Below, piece after piece: positions 25,900 through 34,851 of a stretch of DNA of 64,000 nucleotides (its first letter is position 1; each line of letters starts with the position of its first letter). A program made the translations under genes and the position numbers. The DNA comes from Streptomyces sp. HUAS ZL42 (GTDB lineage: Bacteria; Actinomycetota; Actinomycetes; Streptomycetales; Streptomycetaceae): positions 744,001 to 808,000 of the forward strand of contig NZ_CP160403.1 of NCBI RefSeq assembly GCF_040782645.1. The letters are read 5' to 3'. Under the pieces are notes generated by a model. The model searched no databases. It was not told the DNA's origin and saw nothing but the letters and a program-made list of their open reading frames with translations.

Positions 25900-26251
25900 A
25901 AGGCCTGGGGTGGTGCCGGCTCACTTGTGGGTGCCGGCTGCCGTGCAGGGCAGCAGCCCGCCGGTCGCAGCACTCCTCACCACCGTCCCAAAGATCGGGG
26001 CCCTCACCGCGCGCGAGCTTCCGCTCCTCGCCGCGAGCCTCGTCATCTGCCTACTCGGGCTCCTCGGCACGCCACCCACCTCGGTCTTCCTGGGCAAACT
26101 CGAGGCGTTCAGTGCGGCCTTCGACGGGGGATACGCCTGGCTCGCCGTCGGGGCGGCCGTCAACACCGTGGCATCCCTTTTCCACTACCTGCGCTCGATT
26201 ACGCCGGCGGTCTCCCGAGGCCCCTGCCAATTGCTGAGGGAGACCGGGTGA
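25900..26251 (+). pseudogene. NADH-quinone oxidoreductase subunit N remnant (nuoN-like)
   Basis: The frame gives PAHLWVPAAVQGSSPPVAAL, TTVPKIGAL, then LLGTPPTSVFLGKLEAFSAA and NTVASLFHYLRSI, which are separate segments of NuoN joined by an internal deletion. No start codon fits. The gene order nuoA...nuoN is kept, so a nuo operon once stood here. Confidence 0.65.
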
Positions 26252-26602
26252 CCGGTCTGGCAGGAGGACGAGTTCTCGACGCGCTGACCGGACCGATCAG
26301 CCGCTGAGTCGGGGCGGGCCGCTTCGAAGCGACCGTGGCACTGCCCCGAACCAAACGGAACTGTGAATTCCTAGGCCGTGCCCATGACAAACTCGCGGTA
26401 ACTCCCTTACGCTGCATCCGGTTTGATCTCACGAACCGACTGGAGCCCCACCGGCATGCCCTGTCGCATGTCGTCCAGCCTGAACGGTCAGTCACCACCG
26501 AAACCACCCGCACGGTATTCGTGACCTTGGCTGGGCTGTCGACGAAGGGGCTCATCCGGGGTCGCGTGTGGCTTTCATCCCCAACCACTGAGGAGACCCC
26601 TC
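26252..26602 (+). other. Intergenic before the snapalysin-like gene
   Basis: Nothing recognised except GAGGAG 8 nt before the GTG at 26603. A promoter must lie here but no clear -10/-35 pair stands out. Confidence 0.5.
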
Positions 26603-27364
26603 GTGCGTATGAAGCTGCTCGCCGCCGTCACCGCAGCGGCCGCCGCCACCCTGACGTTCAGCACCACCGCCCAGGCCAACCACTCGTGGGGCGGCTATCA
26701 CTGGGCCCGGACCGCCAACCCGTTCACCCTCAAGCTCGGCGACAACGTCTCCTCCACCTGGGACAGTTACCTGAGCATGGCATCCAGCGACTGGTCGAAG
26801 TCCAGCGTCCTGGACACCACCGTGGTGGCGGGCCAGTCCTCCGCACGCCGCTGTGCAGCGACCAGCGGCCGGGTCGAGGTCTGCAACAACACCTACGGCA
26901 ACAACGGCTGGCTCGGCATCGCGTCGATATCCGTGACCGGCGGTACCCACATCACCGCAGGAACGGTCAAGCTCAACGACACGTACTTCAACACGGCGAC
27001 GTACAACACTCCGTCGTGGAGAGCCCTGGTGACCTGCCAGGAGGTCGGGCACACCTTCGGCCTCGACCACCAGGACGAGAACTTCGACAACGCCAACCTG
27101 GGCACGTGCATGGACTACACGAGCAACCCCGACGGCCCGCCCAGCAACCTCCACCCCAACCAGCACGACTACGACGAGCTGGCGACCATCTACGCCCACC
27201 TCGACTCCACGAGCACCGTCGACCAGTCCGCGGCCGTGCCACAGGTCGGGAACGACAAGGCGAGCTGGGGCCGGCGCGCAGCGCACTCCGCACACGGCGA
27301 CACCTATGTCCGCGACTTCGGTGGCGGAAAATCGGTGATCACGTTCGTGGTCTGGGCGAGCTGA
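26603..27364 (+). CDS. Secreted snapalysin-like protein with altered zinc motif
   Basis: 253 residues, GTG start. Signal peptide (LLAAVTAAAAATLTFSTTAQA), then a mature domain with conserved Trp/Gly (SWGGYHW). The metzincin-like motif reads QEVGHTFGLDHQD at residues 146-158. The first His of HExxHxxGxxHxxD is Gln146, while Glu147, His150, His156 and Asp158 are kept; a Met-turn-like CMDYT follows. Homologues with QEVGH are familiar to me from actinobacteria, so this may be a lineage variant rather than a lesion. Whether it is still a protease cannot be judged. Confidence 0.75.
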   Translation: MRMKLLAAVTAAAAATLTFSTTAQANHSWGGYHWARTANPFTLKLGDNVSSTWDSYLSMASSDWSKSSVLDTTVVAGQSSARRCAATSGRVEVCNNTYGNNGWLGIASISVTGGTHITAGTVKLNDTYFNTATYNTPSWRALVTCQEVGHTFGLDHQDENFDNANLGTCMDYTSNPDGPPSNLHPNQHDYDELATIYAHLDSTSTVDQSAAVPQVGNDKASWGRRAAHSAHGDTYVRDFGGGKSVITFVVWAS

Positions 27365-27545
27365 CGGCAGGACCGGCGTGAACGGGGCGGCCGGTGCGAT
27401 CCGGCCGCCCTCTGCTCGTCCAGCGGAGCGATGCCGGTCAGGTGTCCGGCTTCACCGCAAGGAAGCCGGCCGTCTGACCGGCCCGTGCCAGGCTCGCGCC
27501 GCTCCCGTGGTCCTCGGCGCGCAACACGATCCCTGCGAGAGTCGT

Positions 27546-27720
27546 CCGCTGGCCGATCCCCGTTTCCCAGTGCCGGAGGACCACACGGACATCCTGCACA
27601 TCGTGGAAGTCACGGCGATCTTCAACTACAACGTGCGCCTGGCCACCGCCACCGGGCTGTTCCCCAACGCCGGATACCACGACTTCGGCTCGGAGCGCAG
27701 CGACGGAAGGCTGAGACATG
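27546..27720 (+). pseudogene. Carboxymuconolactone decarboxylase-family fragment
   Basis: PEDHTDILHIVEVTAIFNYN then VRLATATGLFPNAGYHDFG matches the C-terminal half of CMD/AhpD peroxidase-related enzymes. The Cys-x-x-Cys half is absent and no start is seen. Confidence 0.55.
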
Positions 27721-28085
27721 GCACTCGGCCGGTGAGACCCAGTCCGGGGAGTGCCGCGGGACGGCATCTCCGAGGCGCTGGCACGGCGGTACCCAACGGC
27801 CGGTCGGTAGCCAACCGCGGCGCACCAGGTCGGGCGGGTTGCCGAGCCACACGGCCAGAGTTGGGCGCCGGGAAGGGGTACGAGGACCGCGCGGCGTCGC
27901 GAGGGTGCGCCCCGACTGGAGGCCACCGCCGTGGCGCGGCGGCTCCGAGAGTGTGTACGCCGAGTCGGCGCCCAGCACCGTGGCAGCGGTGTCCCGCTGC
28001 CACGCCTACGCCAGGCCGCGCGCATCGGGCACAACCGTGATGCGCTCCCTGCACGGGCCCGACCCGTCTGCGGTGCGGGGCACGG
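27721..28085 (+). other. Intergenic, nothing recognised
   Basis: Several frames are open because of high GC, but none gives a recognisable protein or a supported start. Confidence 0.5.
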
Positions 28086-28367
28086 TCATCCCTCCTTCCG
28101 CGTTCGTTTCCCACGTTGCGTCCCTGATGGGCGCCACGGGGTGCGACGCCACCCTGGAGGGCGGGGTCGGCCGGCGAGCAGGGCCAGGATCCGCGCCGCC
28201 TGGACAGTGCAGGCGGCCAGCACCAGGGCGCTGATCAGGACGAGCAGCCCCGTGCCGGGTCCTGGGGCGGCGCGCAGGCCCTCGTACAGGGCCCCCGTCG
28301 CGCAGACGGCCGTGGTGGAAAGAGCCCAGAACCAGCGTTGCGCGCGCCGTGGGGCGGCGTTGCTCAT
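28086..28367 (-). CDS. Small two-helix membrane protein of the cytochrome b operon
   Basis: 93 residues. Two hydrophobic segments (FWALSTTAVCATGALYEGL and GTGLLVLISALVLAACTVQAARILALL) and a basic C-terminus. Its ATG overlaps the cytochrome b stop (TGATG), so it is translationally coupled and probably an accessory subunit or assembly factor of the complex. No family recognised. Confidence 0.7.
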   Translation of the reverse strand: MSNAAPRRAQRWFWALSTTAVCATGALYEGLRAAPGPGTGLLVLISALVLAACTVQAARILALLAGRPRPPGWRRTPWRPSGTQRGKRTRKEG

Positions 28368-29452
28368 CAGTGGCCCTTGGGGTTGGCGACCCAGACCTCG
28401 ATGGTGATCGCGACGAGCGCCAACAGCAGCACGGCGGCCGCGCCGAGGGCGAGCTTGCGCTCGCGCCACCTGCGTCTCGGGCTGCGGTCCAGGAACGGCA
28501 CGAGGAAGATCAGTCCGAAGACGCCCGCGATGACCCATGCGATGGAGGCGACCCCGAACCATTCCTCCATCGGGAAGAACCACCAGAACATCCACAGCGG
28601 GCGGGTGATCTCGATCCCGTCGACGGGGGTCGGGCCGATGACGGGCGGCACCAGCACGCCGAGCATCGACAGCACCCCGAGCAGGACGAGCCCGAATGCG
28701 GCCACGCGCCCGAGGTGGACGGTGAACGGCTCGGCCGACTCGACGGCGGGCACCTGGATCTCGGGATGCGAAGAGATCCTGTGCCGTTTGATCAGCAGGG
28801 CGTGCCACACGAACAGCAGCAGAATCAGGCCGGGGACGATCACCACGTGGGCGTTGAACAGACGCAGCAGGATGGACACCCGGTCGGTCAGCTCGTCCGT
28901 GAACCAGATGCCGGCCCCGCCGAGCAGTTCGGCCACGTCCAGGTTGTGGATCAGGGCCTCGTAGCCCTCCTGGTCCCACTTCAGGACCGTGCCGGTGAAC
29001 ACGGCCAGGAACGTCAGCAGGAACATCGCCGCACCGACGACCCAGTTGCCCTCGCGCGGCTTCTTGTACGAGGCGTGGAAGAACACCCGCAGCAGGTGGA
29101 GCAGGGCCAGGACGAACATCGCCTGCGCGGCCCAGAAGTGCAGGCTACGGGCGAAGTTTCCCAGCCACACATCGGTCACCAGGTCACGTACCGACTGGTT
29201 CGCGTCCTCCGGGATCGGCGCGTAGAACTGTGTGATGTAGATCCCGGTGACCAGGAGGATCACGAACGCCACCACTGTGATGCCGCCCAGGCTCCACGCC
29301 AGGTTGTTCGCGTGCTCGGGCACCGGATACGTCAGCGCCTTGATGCCCATGCGTTCGTCGATCGCGTCGACGGCGCGATGGAACCACCCGCGATCGCTCC
29401 CTCCCGCCCTCGCCGGGGGCGCGGGAGTCGGTGAGGTCGAGTCGGCGGTCAT
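28367..29452 (-). CDS. Cytochrome b/b6 family membrane protein
   Basis: 361 residues. The N-terminal four-helix cytochrome b domain carries two His pairs for two b hemes: SLHFWAAQAMFVLALLHLLR on one helix and AHVVIVPG...WHALLIKRH on another. Three or four further helices replace subunit IV; PMEEWFG lies where the PEWY quinol-site motif is usual. It would move electrons from quinol across the membrane. No Rieske or cytochrome c gene is in the operon, so the partner is unknown. It overlaps both neighbours by 4 or 3 nt. Confidence 0.88.
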   Translation of the reverse strand: MTADSTSPTPAPPARAGGSDRGWFHRAVDAIDERMGIKALTYPVPEHANNLAWSLGGITVVAFVILLVTGIYITQFYAPIPEDANQSVRDLVTDVWLGNFARSLHFWAAQAMFVLALLHLLRVFFHASYKKPREGNWVVGAAMFLLTFLAVFTGTVLKWDQEGYEALIHNLDVAELLGGAGIWFTDELTDRVSILLRLFNAHVVIVPGLILLLFVWHALLIKRHRISSHPEIQVPAVESAEPFTVHLGRVAAFGLVLLGVLSMLGVLVPPVIGPTPVDGIEITRPLWMFWWFFPMEEWFGVASIAWVIAGVFGLIFLVPFLDRSPRRRWRERKLALGAAAVLLLALVAITIEVWVANPKGH

Positions 29453-30048
29453 CGTTTCCTGCCCTCTCCGTCATCTTCCGCGGCGGCGCGGCGCTCGAGT
29501 TCCCGGATGCTGTGGCGGGGGCGCAGTCGCACCGACAGCCACAGCCCGACCGCCACCGCAACAAGGGCAAGCGCGAACAGGGCGGCGTCCCCCGAATCGG
29601 CGATGCCACGTGCGGGCCGGAACTCGTCCAGCACCACGCTCGTCCCGGTGTCGGTACCCGTGACGAACTTCCCGGCTTTCGGCGCGGACGGCAGCTTGCC
29701 GTCCAGCGAACGCAGCAGAAGCCGTCGGGCCTCCTGGAAGGATGCCTCTTCAGGACCCGGACGCTCGACGACGTCGAGAGCCTGGTCGGCAAGCTTCAGA
29801 TCGACGCCCTCCTTGTGCGGCGCCTCCATGGCGTCGTGAATGCGCTCGGCCACCTGCTCCCGGTCCGCGTCGTTGGCGATCAGCGCGATGGCCTGCTCGA
29901 CCAGCACCGCCGACTCATCGCTCTCCCCCTCATGTGCCTCGGCCACGCTCGGAAGGAACAGCAGGGCGAGGGTCGCGACCGGCAGGACTCCAGGAGTCCG
30001 AGCTGCGGCGCGTACCAGCACCGGGGTGCCGGGTGACTCCTTGCGCAT
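29449..30048 (-). CDS. Exported membrane-anchored partner of cytochrome b
   Basis: 199 residues from the ATG at 30048 (GGAAGG about 8 nt upstream). Signal peptide ending SVAEA-HEGE, an acidic helical domain (EQAIALIANDADREQVAERI; ERPGPEEASFQEARRLLLRS), then a C-terminal transmembrane helix (AALFALALVAVAVGLWLSV) and a basic tail. Its TGA overlaps the cytochrome b ATG. It is probably an extracytoplasmic subunit of the same complex. No heme motif (CxxCH) is present. An earlier in-frame ATG at 30078 lacks a ribosome site. Confidence 0.75.
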   Translation of the reverse strand: MRKESPGTPVLVRAAARTPGVLPVATLALLFLPSVAEAHEGESDESAVLVEQAIALIANDADREQVAERIHDAMEAPHKEGVDLKLADQALDVVERPGPEEASFQEARRLLLRSLDGKLPSAPKAGKFVTGTDTGTSVVLDEFRPARGIADSGDAALFALALVAVAVGLWLSVRLRPRHSIRELERRAAAEDDGEGRKR

Positions 30049-30288
30049 GGCGATCGCCTTCCAGGCCACTGAGGACATTGCGCCGCTTTGACCAGCACGT
30101 GCCGAGTATGCGGCGGCCCATGAAGGTCCACTGTCGCTGACCCGCTGGCCCGCAGGTTCATTCACTCCCATGGAGGGGGCCATGTGCCGCGCCCCTCCCC
30201 CACCTGCCTGCCTGCCAGACGTCTTGTCCACCGGCAGCTCTCGAGGGTGATGACCGACTCGTCGACCTCACTCCCAGAGGCAGCGTGA

Positions 30289-30960
30289 TCACGCTGCGCC
30301 CAGGGGTTCGCGCTGGGCTGTGCCGAGGATGTGCGTGGCGGCGGGCGAGGGCAGTCGGGTGTCGGGGAAGGAGAACCTCTCCATCTCGGTGAGGCGGAAG
30401 CCGGCTTCGGCGATCGCGGCCTGGGTGTCGCGGCCGACGTGGCAGCCGCCCATCAGCAGGGGCCAGACAGTCGCGTCCAGGACCCGCTGTACGCGCCGCA
30501 TCGCGGGCGAGTCGGCGCGTACGTGTTCGAAGAAGCGGAGTTGTCCGCCCGGCCGCAGCACCCGGTGGAGTTCGGCGAGCGCGGCGTGCGGGTCGGCGAC
30601 CGAGCACAGTGTCAGGCAGACCACGGCCGCGTCGAACGAGGCGTTCTCTGCGGGCAGTTGCTCGGCGCGTCCGTCCACCAGCTGAACGGGAACCGCAACG
30701 GAGCGGGCGGTGTGGACGGCCAGCTCACGCAGGTGGGGCTCGGGTTCGATCGCAAGGAGCCGGGTCACCGTGCCGGGGTAGTGCGGGAAGTTCAGCCCGT
30801 TGCCCGCGCCGATCTCGATGACCTCGCCGGACAGGCCCGCCAGCAGGCGCCTGCGGTGTTCCGTGACGCCCGCCTTCGCCAGAGCCGGCGCGGCGACCTT
30901 GCTGTAGAAGCGGGCGAAGAGCGGCCGCGAAGGGATGGACGGCCTCATCTGCTGGGGCAT
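30289..30960 (-). CDS. Class I SAM-dependent methyltransferase (UbiE-like)
   Basis: 223 residues, complete. Motif I VIEIGAGNGLNFPHYP, the acidic strand-2 end AIEPEP, motif II FDAAVVCLTLCSVADP and the LRPGGQLRFFEHVR loop give a full Rossmann methyltransferase. The FARFYSKVAAPA start is typical of small UbiE/phospholipid N-methyltransferase relatives. The acceptor cannot be predicted. It is followed by the cupredoxin on the same strand. Confidence 0.85.
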   Translation of the reverse strand: MPQQMRPSIPSRPLFARFYSKVAAPALAKAGVTEHRRRLLAGLSGEVIEIGAGNGLNFPHYPGTVTRLLAIEPEPHLRELAVHTARSVAVPVQLVDGRAEQLPAENASFDAAVVCLTLCSVADPHAALAELHRVLRPGGQLRFFEHVRADSPAMRRVQRVLDATVWPLLMGGCHVGRDTQAAIAEAGFRLTEMERFSFPDTRLPSPAATHILGTAQREPLGAA

Positions 30961-31041
30961 CGCTTGTCACCAACTCTTCTCTACGGGGCTCACAGTGTCG
31001 TGGGACATGGCCCAGGATCGGCGGGGCTCGCCGCCCGGGTG

Positions 31042-31443
31042 TCAGCCCACAGTGAGAGTGCCTTTCATGTTCGGGTGGATGGTGCAGATGTAGGAGTAGC
31101 TGCCCGGTGCGGACGGCGCCGTGAAGGTGGCGGTTGCGTTGCCTGCGATGTTGCCGGTGTCGAACGTCTTGTCCCCGGTGGCGGTCACGGTGTGCGCGGC
31201 GGAGTCGCGGTTGACGACGGTGATCTTCGTTGCGGGGTGTACGCGAAGGTTCGCCGGGGTGAAGGCGAAGTTCTCGATCACGATGCGCGCCGGGGCGGGG
31301 CCGGCGCTGGTCGCGATGGGTGGGGCACTGGTGGTGCCCGGACCGTTGCCGCCGCCGTTCGAGCAGCCGGCCAGGGCGAGCAGGGTGCAGGCTCCCGCCA
31401 GGGCCGCAGCGGTGCGACCCCGGTGCGGTGGGGTGAATGTCAT
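31042..31443 (-). CDS. Cupredoxin-domain lipoprotein (second copy)
   Basis: 133 residues, lipobox LALAGC (Cys27), Ser/Thr/Pro linker, blue-copper domain with His84, Cys120, His123 and Met126 (YICTIHPNMKG). Close paralogue of 19023-19436: both contain ITVVN, the AHTVTATG/E block and FDTG. It is probably another extracytoplasmic copper carrier. The neighbouring clusters on the same strand have separate starts, so operon membership is unclear. Confidence 0.92.
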   Translation of the reverse strand: MTFTPPHRGRTAAALAGACTLLALAGCSNGGGNGPGTTSAPPIATSAGPAPARIVIENFAFTPANLRVHPATKITVVNRDSAAHTVTATGDKTFDTGNIAGNATATFTAPSAPGSYSYICTIHPNMKGTLTVG

Positions 31444-31606
31444 GCGGGGCGAGCCTTTCGGGCGGGGACCGCGCGGTCAGCCTTGGTTGGTACTCGGCGG
31501 TTGCCTTCAGGCTCGCTCTCGATGACGGTGCGTGGGTGGGTCGTACCGCCGTCTGCTTCGCCTGCTCACCCATGGGGGTGTGGGGTCGTGTGTCCGGCAG
31601 TAGGGG

Positions 31607-33100
31607 TTACCTGGGCGTGGTGGCGGTGCGGCGGAAGAGGGCGGCTGCGGCGATGGTGAGTCCGGTCAGCCAGGCGAGGGCGATGAGCAGGGGGCCGGTT
31701 TCGTCGAAGGTGGGGGTGAGGGCCGCGTCGATCAGGACGCGGGTGGCGCCGTAGCCGGGCAGGGCGTGTGCCCAGCCGGGTGGGTCGGGGCGGAGCATGG
31801 GGCTTTGTTCGATGCCCAGGTCGATGAAGGGCACCAGGAAGGCTACGAGTACTCCGCCGACGCGGCCGAACAGCGGGCCGAGCAGGACGCCGATGAGGCC
31901 GTAGGTGAGGGCGATCAGGACGTTCGCAACGATGTAGAGGCCCCATTGGCGGGCGTCGAAGACGGTGGCGGTCACGGCGAGGGAGGCGGCGGTGGCCAGC
32001 AGCGCGGCGAGGACCACGACGGTCAGGCGGGAGGCGAGCAGGGCGGCGGGGCGGAATCCGGCGAGGGAAAGTCGCTGGTCACCTGAGCGGGCATCCAGGA
32101 CGGTGAACAGCCCGGCGAGCGTGGCCAGGGATGCGATGGCGATCGGCGCCATGGTGCCGCCGTGAATGTCGGGCAGCCAGGCCTGCTGAAGGAGAGTGCG
32201 GCCGCCCTCACGTACGGTCAGCGACGTTGGCTCCTCGGGGGTGGTGGCCACGGTGAGGAGGATGAAGAGGACGGGCACCGCGATGAGCAGCGTCCACAGC
32301 ACCCGGTTGCGGCCGGCCTCCCGCAGCCCCGCCCGCACGCCCGCGGCCAGTTGGGCCGTGGTCGAGCCGGGCCGGGCGTGGTGGCGTGGGCGGGCGACAC
32401 GGCTGGTCATGCTGATCACCATCCAGCTGACCGCGGCCGCTGCGGCGGCCCAGACCAGGGCCCAGCCCAGGTCGCCGATGCGGCCGCCGTGGCCGGAGGG
32501 CAGGTCCACCATCCACAGCGTCACGAAGTGCGTCGGCAGCACCCGTGTCATCGCCCGGTCGGCCGCGCCCATCACGGGGCCGAAGAAGACGTCCAGGATC
32601 CATACGAACAGCACCAGCACGGTGCCGTTGACCGGGCTGGTCACCGTCGCGCCGATCAGCGCCCCGATGGCCAGGTAGATCAGCGCGTACATCAGAGTTC
32701 CGGCCAGCACCCGTCCTGGAGCGTCACCGAGTCCGGCCCGTAGCTGCAGAGCCATCAGGGCAGCAGCCGTGGCCGCCAAGGTCAGGACGAGGCCGGTGGC
32801 CATCCGCGCGGCCACCAGGCGATGGGTGGCCAGCCCGGCAAGGACCAGGCGGCGGTCGGCGGCGCGGGCGGCACGCAGCTGGAAGTACATGGCGATCGCG
32901 GCGATGAACCCCGCCGCCCACCCGGCCGTGGCGGCTTGGACCGCGGGCCCGCCGGTGCCGCCGAGCAGCTCGGCGGCATCCGCGAGCGGGCGCGCGGCCA
33001 CCACCACGAACACCACTGGCACCAGGATCAGCACCAGCAGGTTCACCGGGGTCCGAGCGGCCTCGATGAGGAACCGGCGGGTGCACGGCAGGGCTGTCAT
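31607..33100 (-). CDS. ABC-2 type transporter permease (fused halves)
   Basis: 497 residues. Two sets of about six helices joined by a cytosolic linker (RVARPRHHARPGSTTAQLAA). The first helix set starts after RTPVNLLVLILVPVVFVVVA. The second half starts with GLREAGRNRVLWTLLIAVPVLFI and contains an extracytoplasmic loop. Such duplicated ABC-2 permeases pair with a single ATPase; substrate is unknown. Its ATG overlaps the ATPase stop by ATGA. Confidence 0.85.
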   Translation of the reverse strand: MTALPCTRRFLIEAARTPVNLLVLILVPVVFVVVAARPLADAAELLGGTGGPAVQAATAGWAAGFIAAIAMYFQLRAARAADRRLVLAGLATHRLVAARMATGLVLTLAATAAALMALQLRAGLGDAPGRVLAGTLMYALIYLAIGALIGATVTSPVNGTVLVLFVWILDVFFGPVMGAADRAMTRVLPTHFVTLWMVDLPSGHGGRIGDLGWALVWAAAAAAVSWMVISMTSRVARPRHHARPGSTTAQLAAGVRAGLREAGRNRVLWTLLIAVPVLFILLTVATTPEEPTSLTVREGGRTLLQQAWLPDIHGGTMAPIAIASLATLAGLFTVLDARSGDQRLSLAGFRPAALLASRLTVVVLAALLATAASLAVTATVFDARQWGLYIVANVLIALTYGLIGVLLGPLFGRVGGVLVAFLVPFIDLGIEQSPMLRPDPPGWAHALPGYGATRVLIDAALTPTFDETGPLLIALAWLTGLTIAAAALFRRTATTPR

Positions 33101-33828
33101 CGGGGCACCGCCCGACCGTCCCGCAGTTCCACGATGCGGTCGAAACGCTCCTGATCGGTGACGAAGTGACTGATGATCAGAACCGAGCGTCCCGCCTGAC
33201 GGCGTTCGCTGACCAGGTCCCAGAACTTGAGGTAGGTGTCGAAGTCGAAGCCCGCGTACGGCTCGTCCAGCAACAGCACCTCCGGGTCCGCGAGCAGCGC
33301 CAGGCCCAGGTTCAGCTTGGACAGCGTCCCGCCGGAGAGTTGGTCCGCGCGGGTGCTCGCGTAGCGTTCGAAGCCGAGGGCCGCGTAGATCTCCCGGCGC
33401 GAGCGCAGTTCCGCCTCGTCGGTCATGGCGTAGGCGCGGCCGAACAACTCGAAGTGTTCGTCGCAGGTGAGGCGTTCGTAGACGACCGGTTCCTGCGGGC
33501 AGTAGCCCAGCCGTCCGGAGCGGGTCACCGTACCGGCGTCGGCGGCCAGCGCCCCGACCAGGATCTTCATCAGGGTGCTCTTGCCCGAGCCGTTCTCGCC
33601 GACGATGCCGACCACTTCGCCGGCTGCCAAGGTGAGGTCGACGCCGCGCAGCACCGACGTCCGGTGCCGGGCCGGCCATATGCCGCGCCGGTAGGTCTTC
33701 TCGATCCCGGCCGCCTCCAGCACCGTACGGAAGACGGTTGCCCGTGCGGGTTCGGATACGGCGTCGTGCGCCGTGTCTGCCTGCCAAGGTCCGCTGGTCC
33801 GCGTTCCCCGCAGCTCCTCGCCACTCAC
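33097..33828 (-). CDS. ABC transporter ATP-binding protein
   Basis: 243 residues from a GTG that overlaps the stop of the upstream gene (GTGA). Walker A GENGSGKST, Q-loop YCPQEP, signature LSGGTLSKLNLGLAL, Walker B EVLLLDEP and switch His in IISHF are all present, so it should hydrolyse ATP. It powers the permease encoded immediately downstream. The N-terminal 25 residues before the ATPase core are variable. Confidence 0.92.
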   Translation of the reverse strand: MSGEELRGTRTSGPWQADTAHDAVSEPARATVFRTVLEAAGIEKTYRRGIWPARHRTSVLRGVDLTLAAGEVVGIVGENGSGKSTLMKILVGALAADAGTVTRSGRLGYCPQEPVVYERLTCDEHFELFGRAYAMTDEAELRSRREIYAALGFERYASTRADQLSGGTLSKLNLGLALLADPEVLLLDEPYAGFDFDTYLKFWDLVSERRQAGRSVLIISHFVTDQERFDRIVELRDGRAVPR

Positions 33829-34136
33829 GACCGGCTCCCTGGCTCGGACGCCGTTCGCGTGCGGGACGGCAGGTCGCGCAGGGTGTCCCCGACGGCGTAG
33901 ACCAGCGAAGCTGCGATGGTGGTCGCGCCCCACACTGCCCAGGCCGCGGCAGAGGCGTCGTCGGCCAGGAGAGCGGGAAGGGGGACAAGGCCTGCGGCCA
34001 GAAGGATCAGGGCGGTGCGGTGCTGGGAACGGACCAGTGCAGCGGGGTTGCGATGGTGGCTCCGGGTGAGATGGACCGCGCACGCGGAGGTGGCCAGGTC
34101 CCCGAGGATGAGCAGCGTCCAAGTGACGGCGTCCAT
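33825..34136 (-). CDS. Small three-helix membrane protein
   Basis: 103 residues with three hydrophobic segments (WTLLILGDLATSACAVHL; ALILLAAGLVPLPALLA; AWAVWGATTIAASLVYAVG). It overlaps the ATPase start and ends 8 bases from the methyltransferase stop on its 5' side, so it is cotranscribed. It is probably an accessory membrane subunit. No family recognised. Confidence 0.65.
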   Translation of the reverse strand: MDAVTWTLLILGDLATSACAVHLTRSHHRNPAALVRSQHRTALILLAAGLVPLPALLADDASAAAWAVWGATTIAASLVYAVGDTLRDLPSRTRTASEPGSRS

Positions 34137-34143
34137 ACTCCAG

Positions 34144-34851
34144 TCACCTCCGTGTGACTCGCGTGTCCGTCTCGCGCGCTGACCGGGGGGTGCTGGAGGC
34201 GCCTGGTTTGCGGGGAGTCGGTGCCTTGCGGGGCGGCTTGGGCCAGAAGGCGGGGGTGTTGTCCGCGTAGGCGGTCCACTGCTCGCCGAACTGCCTTGTG
34301 ACTTCTCGTTCCTCGCTGCGGGCCGGCCTCACGTACACGTACACCAGGACCGGGAACATGATCAGGGTGGGGATGGTGGGCCACTGCAGCAGGAACCCGA
34401 TCATGATGAGCAGGAAGCCGTCGTACTGCGGATGACGCACCCAGGCACAGGGGCCGGTCGTGGCCAGCCGGTCGTTCTGTGCGGCTTCGTGCAGGACCTT
34501 CCACGCGGCAGCGATCAGCCAGAACCCGGTACCGATGGCGAAGTAGCCGGCCAGGTGGAAGGGGCTCAGGTGAGGATCGCCCGACCAGCCGGTCAGGTCG
34601 TTCCACAGGTGCCCGCCGGCATGGGTGTCCCTCAGCAGTGGGAACTGGGAGCCGAGCCAGCTGCCCAGCAGGTAGATGGTCAGCGGGGTGCCGTACATCT
34701 CGGTGAACAGGGCAACCATGAAGGCGCTGTAGGCGCCCGTCGCCCGCCAGTCCCGTTTCGTTTTCGGGTGAAAGAAGCCGGCAGCGAACACCACGAAGAG
34801 CAGGGTGTTGAGGACCACGAGCGGCCATAGGCCGTATGCCGCGTCAGCCAT
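34144..34851 (-). CDS. Isoprenylcysteine carboxyl methyltransferase-like membrane protein
   Basis: 235 residues, about five helices. The C-terminal block TGPCAWVRHPQYDGFLLIM followed by VRPARSEEREVTRQFGEQWTAY is the ICMT/PEMT signature: the HPQY region and the EE...FG...Y motif bind SAM. Substrate in bacteria is unknown; lipids or metals have been suggested for relatives. It overlaps the upstream small gene by 8 nt. Confidence 0.85.
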   Translation of the reverse strand: MADAAYGLWPLVVLNTLLFVVFAAGFFHPKTKRDWRATGAYSAFMVALFTEMYGTPLTIYLLGSWLGSQFPLLRDTHAGGHLWNDLTGWSGDPHLSPFHLAGYFAIGTGFWLIAAAWKVLHEAAQNDRLATTGPCAWVRHPQYDGFLLIMIGFLLQWPTIPTLIMFPVLVYVYVRPARSEEREVTRQFGEQWTAYADNTPAFWPKPPRKAPTPRKPGASSTPRSARETDTRVTRR

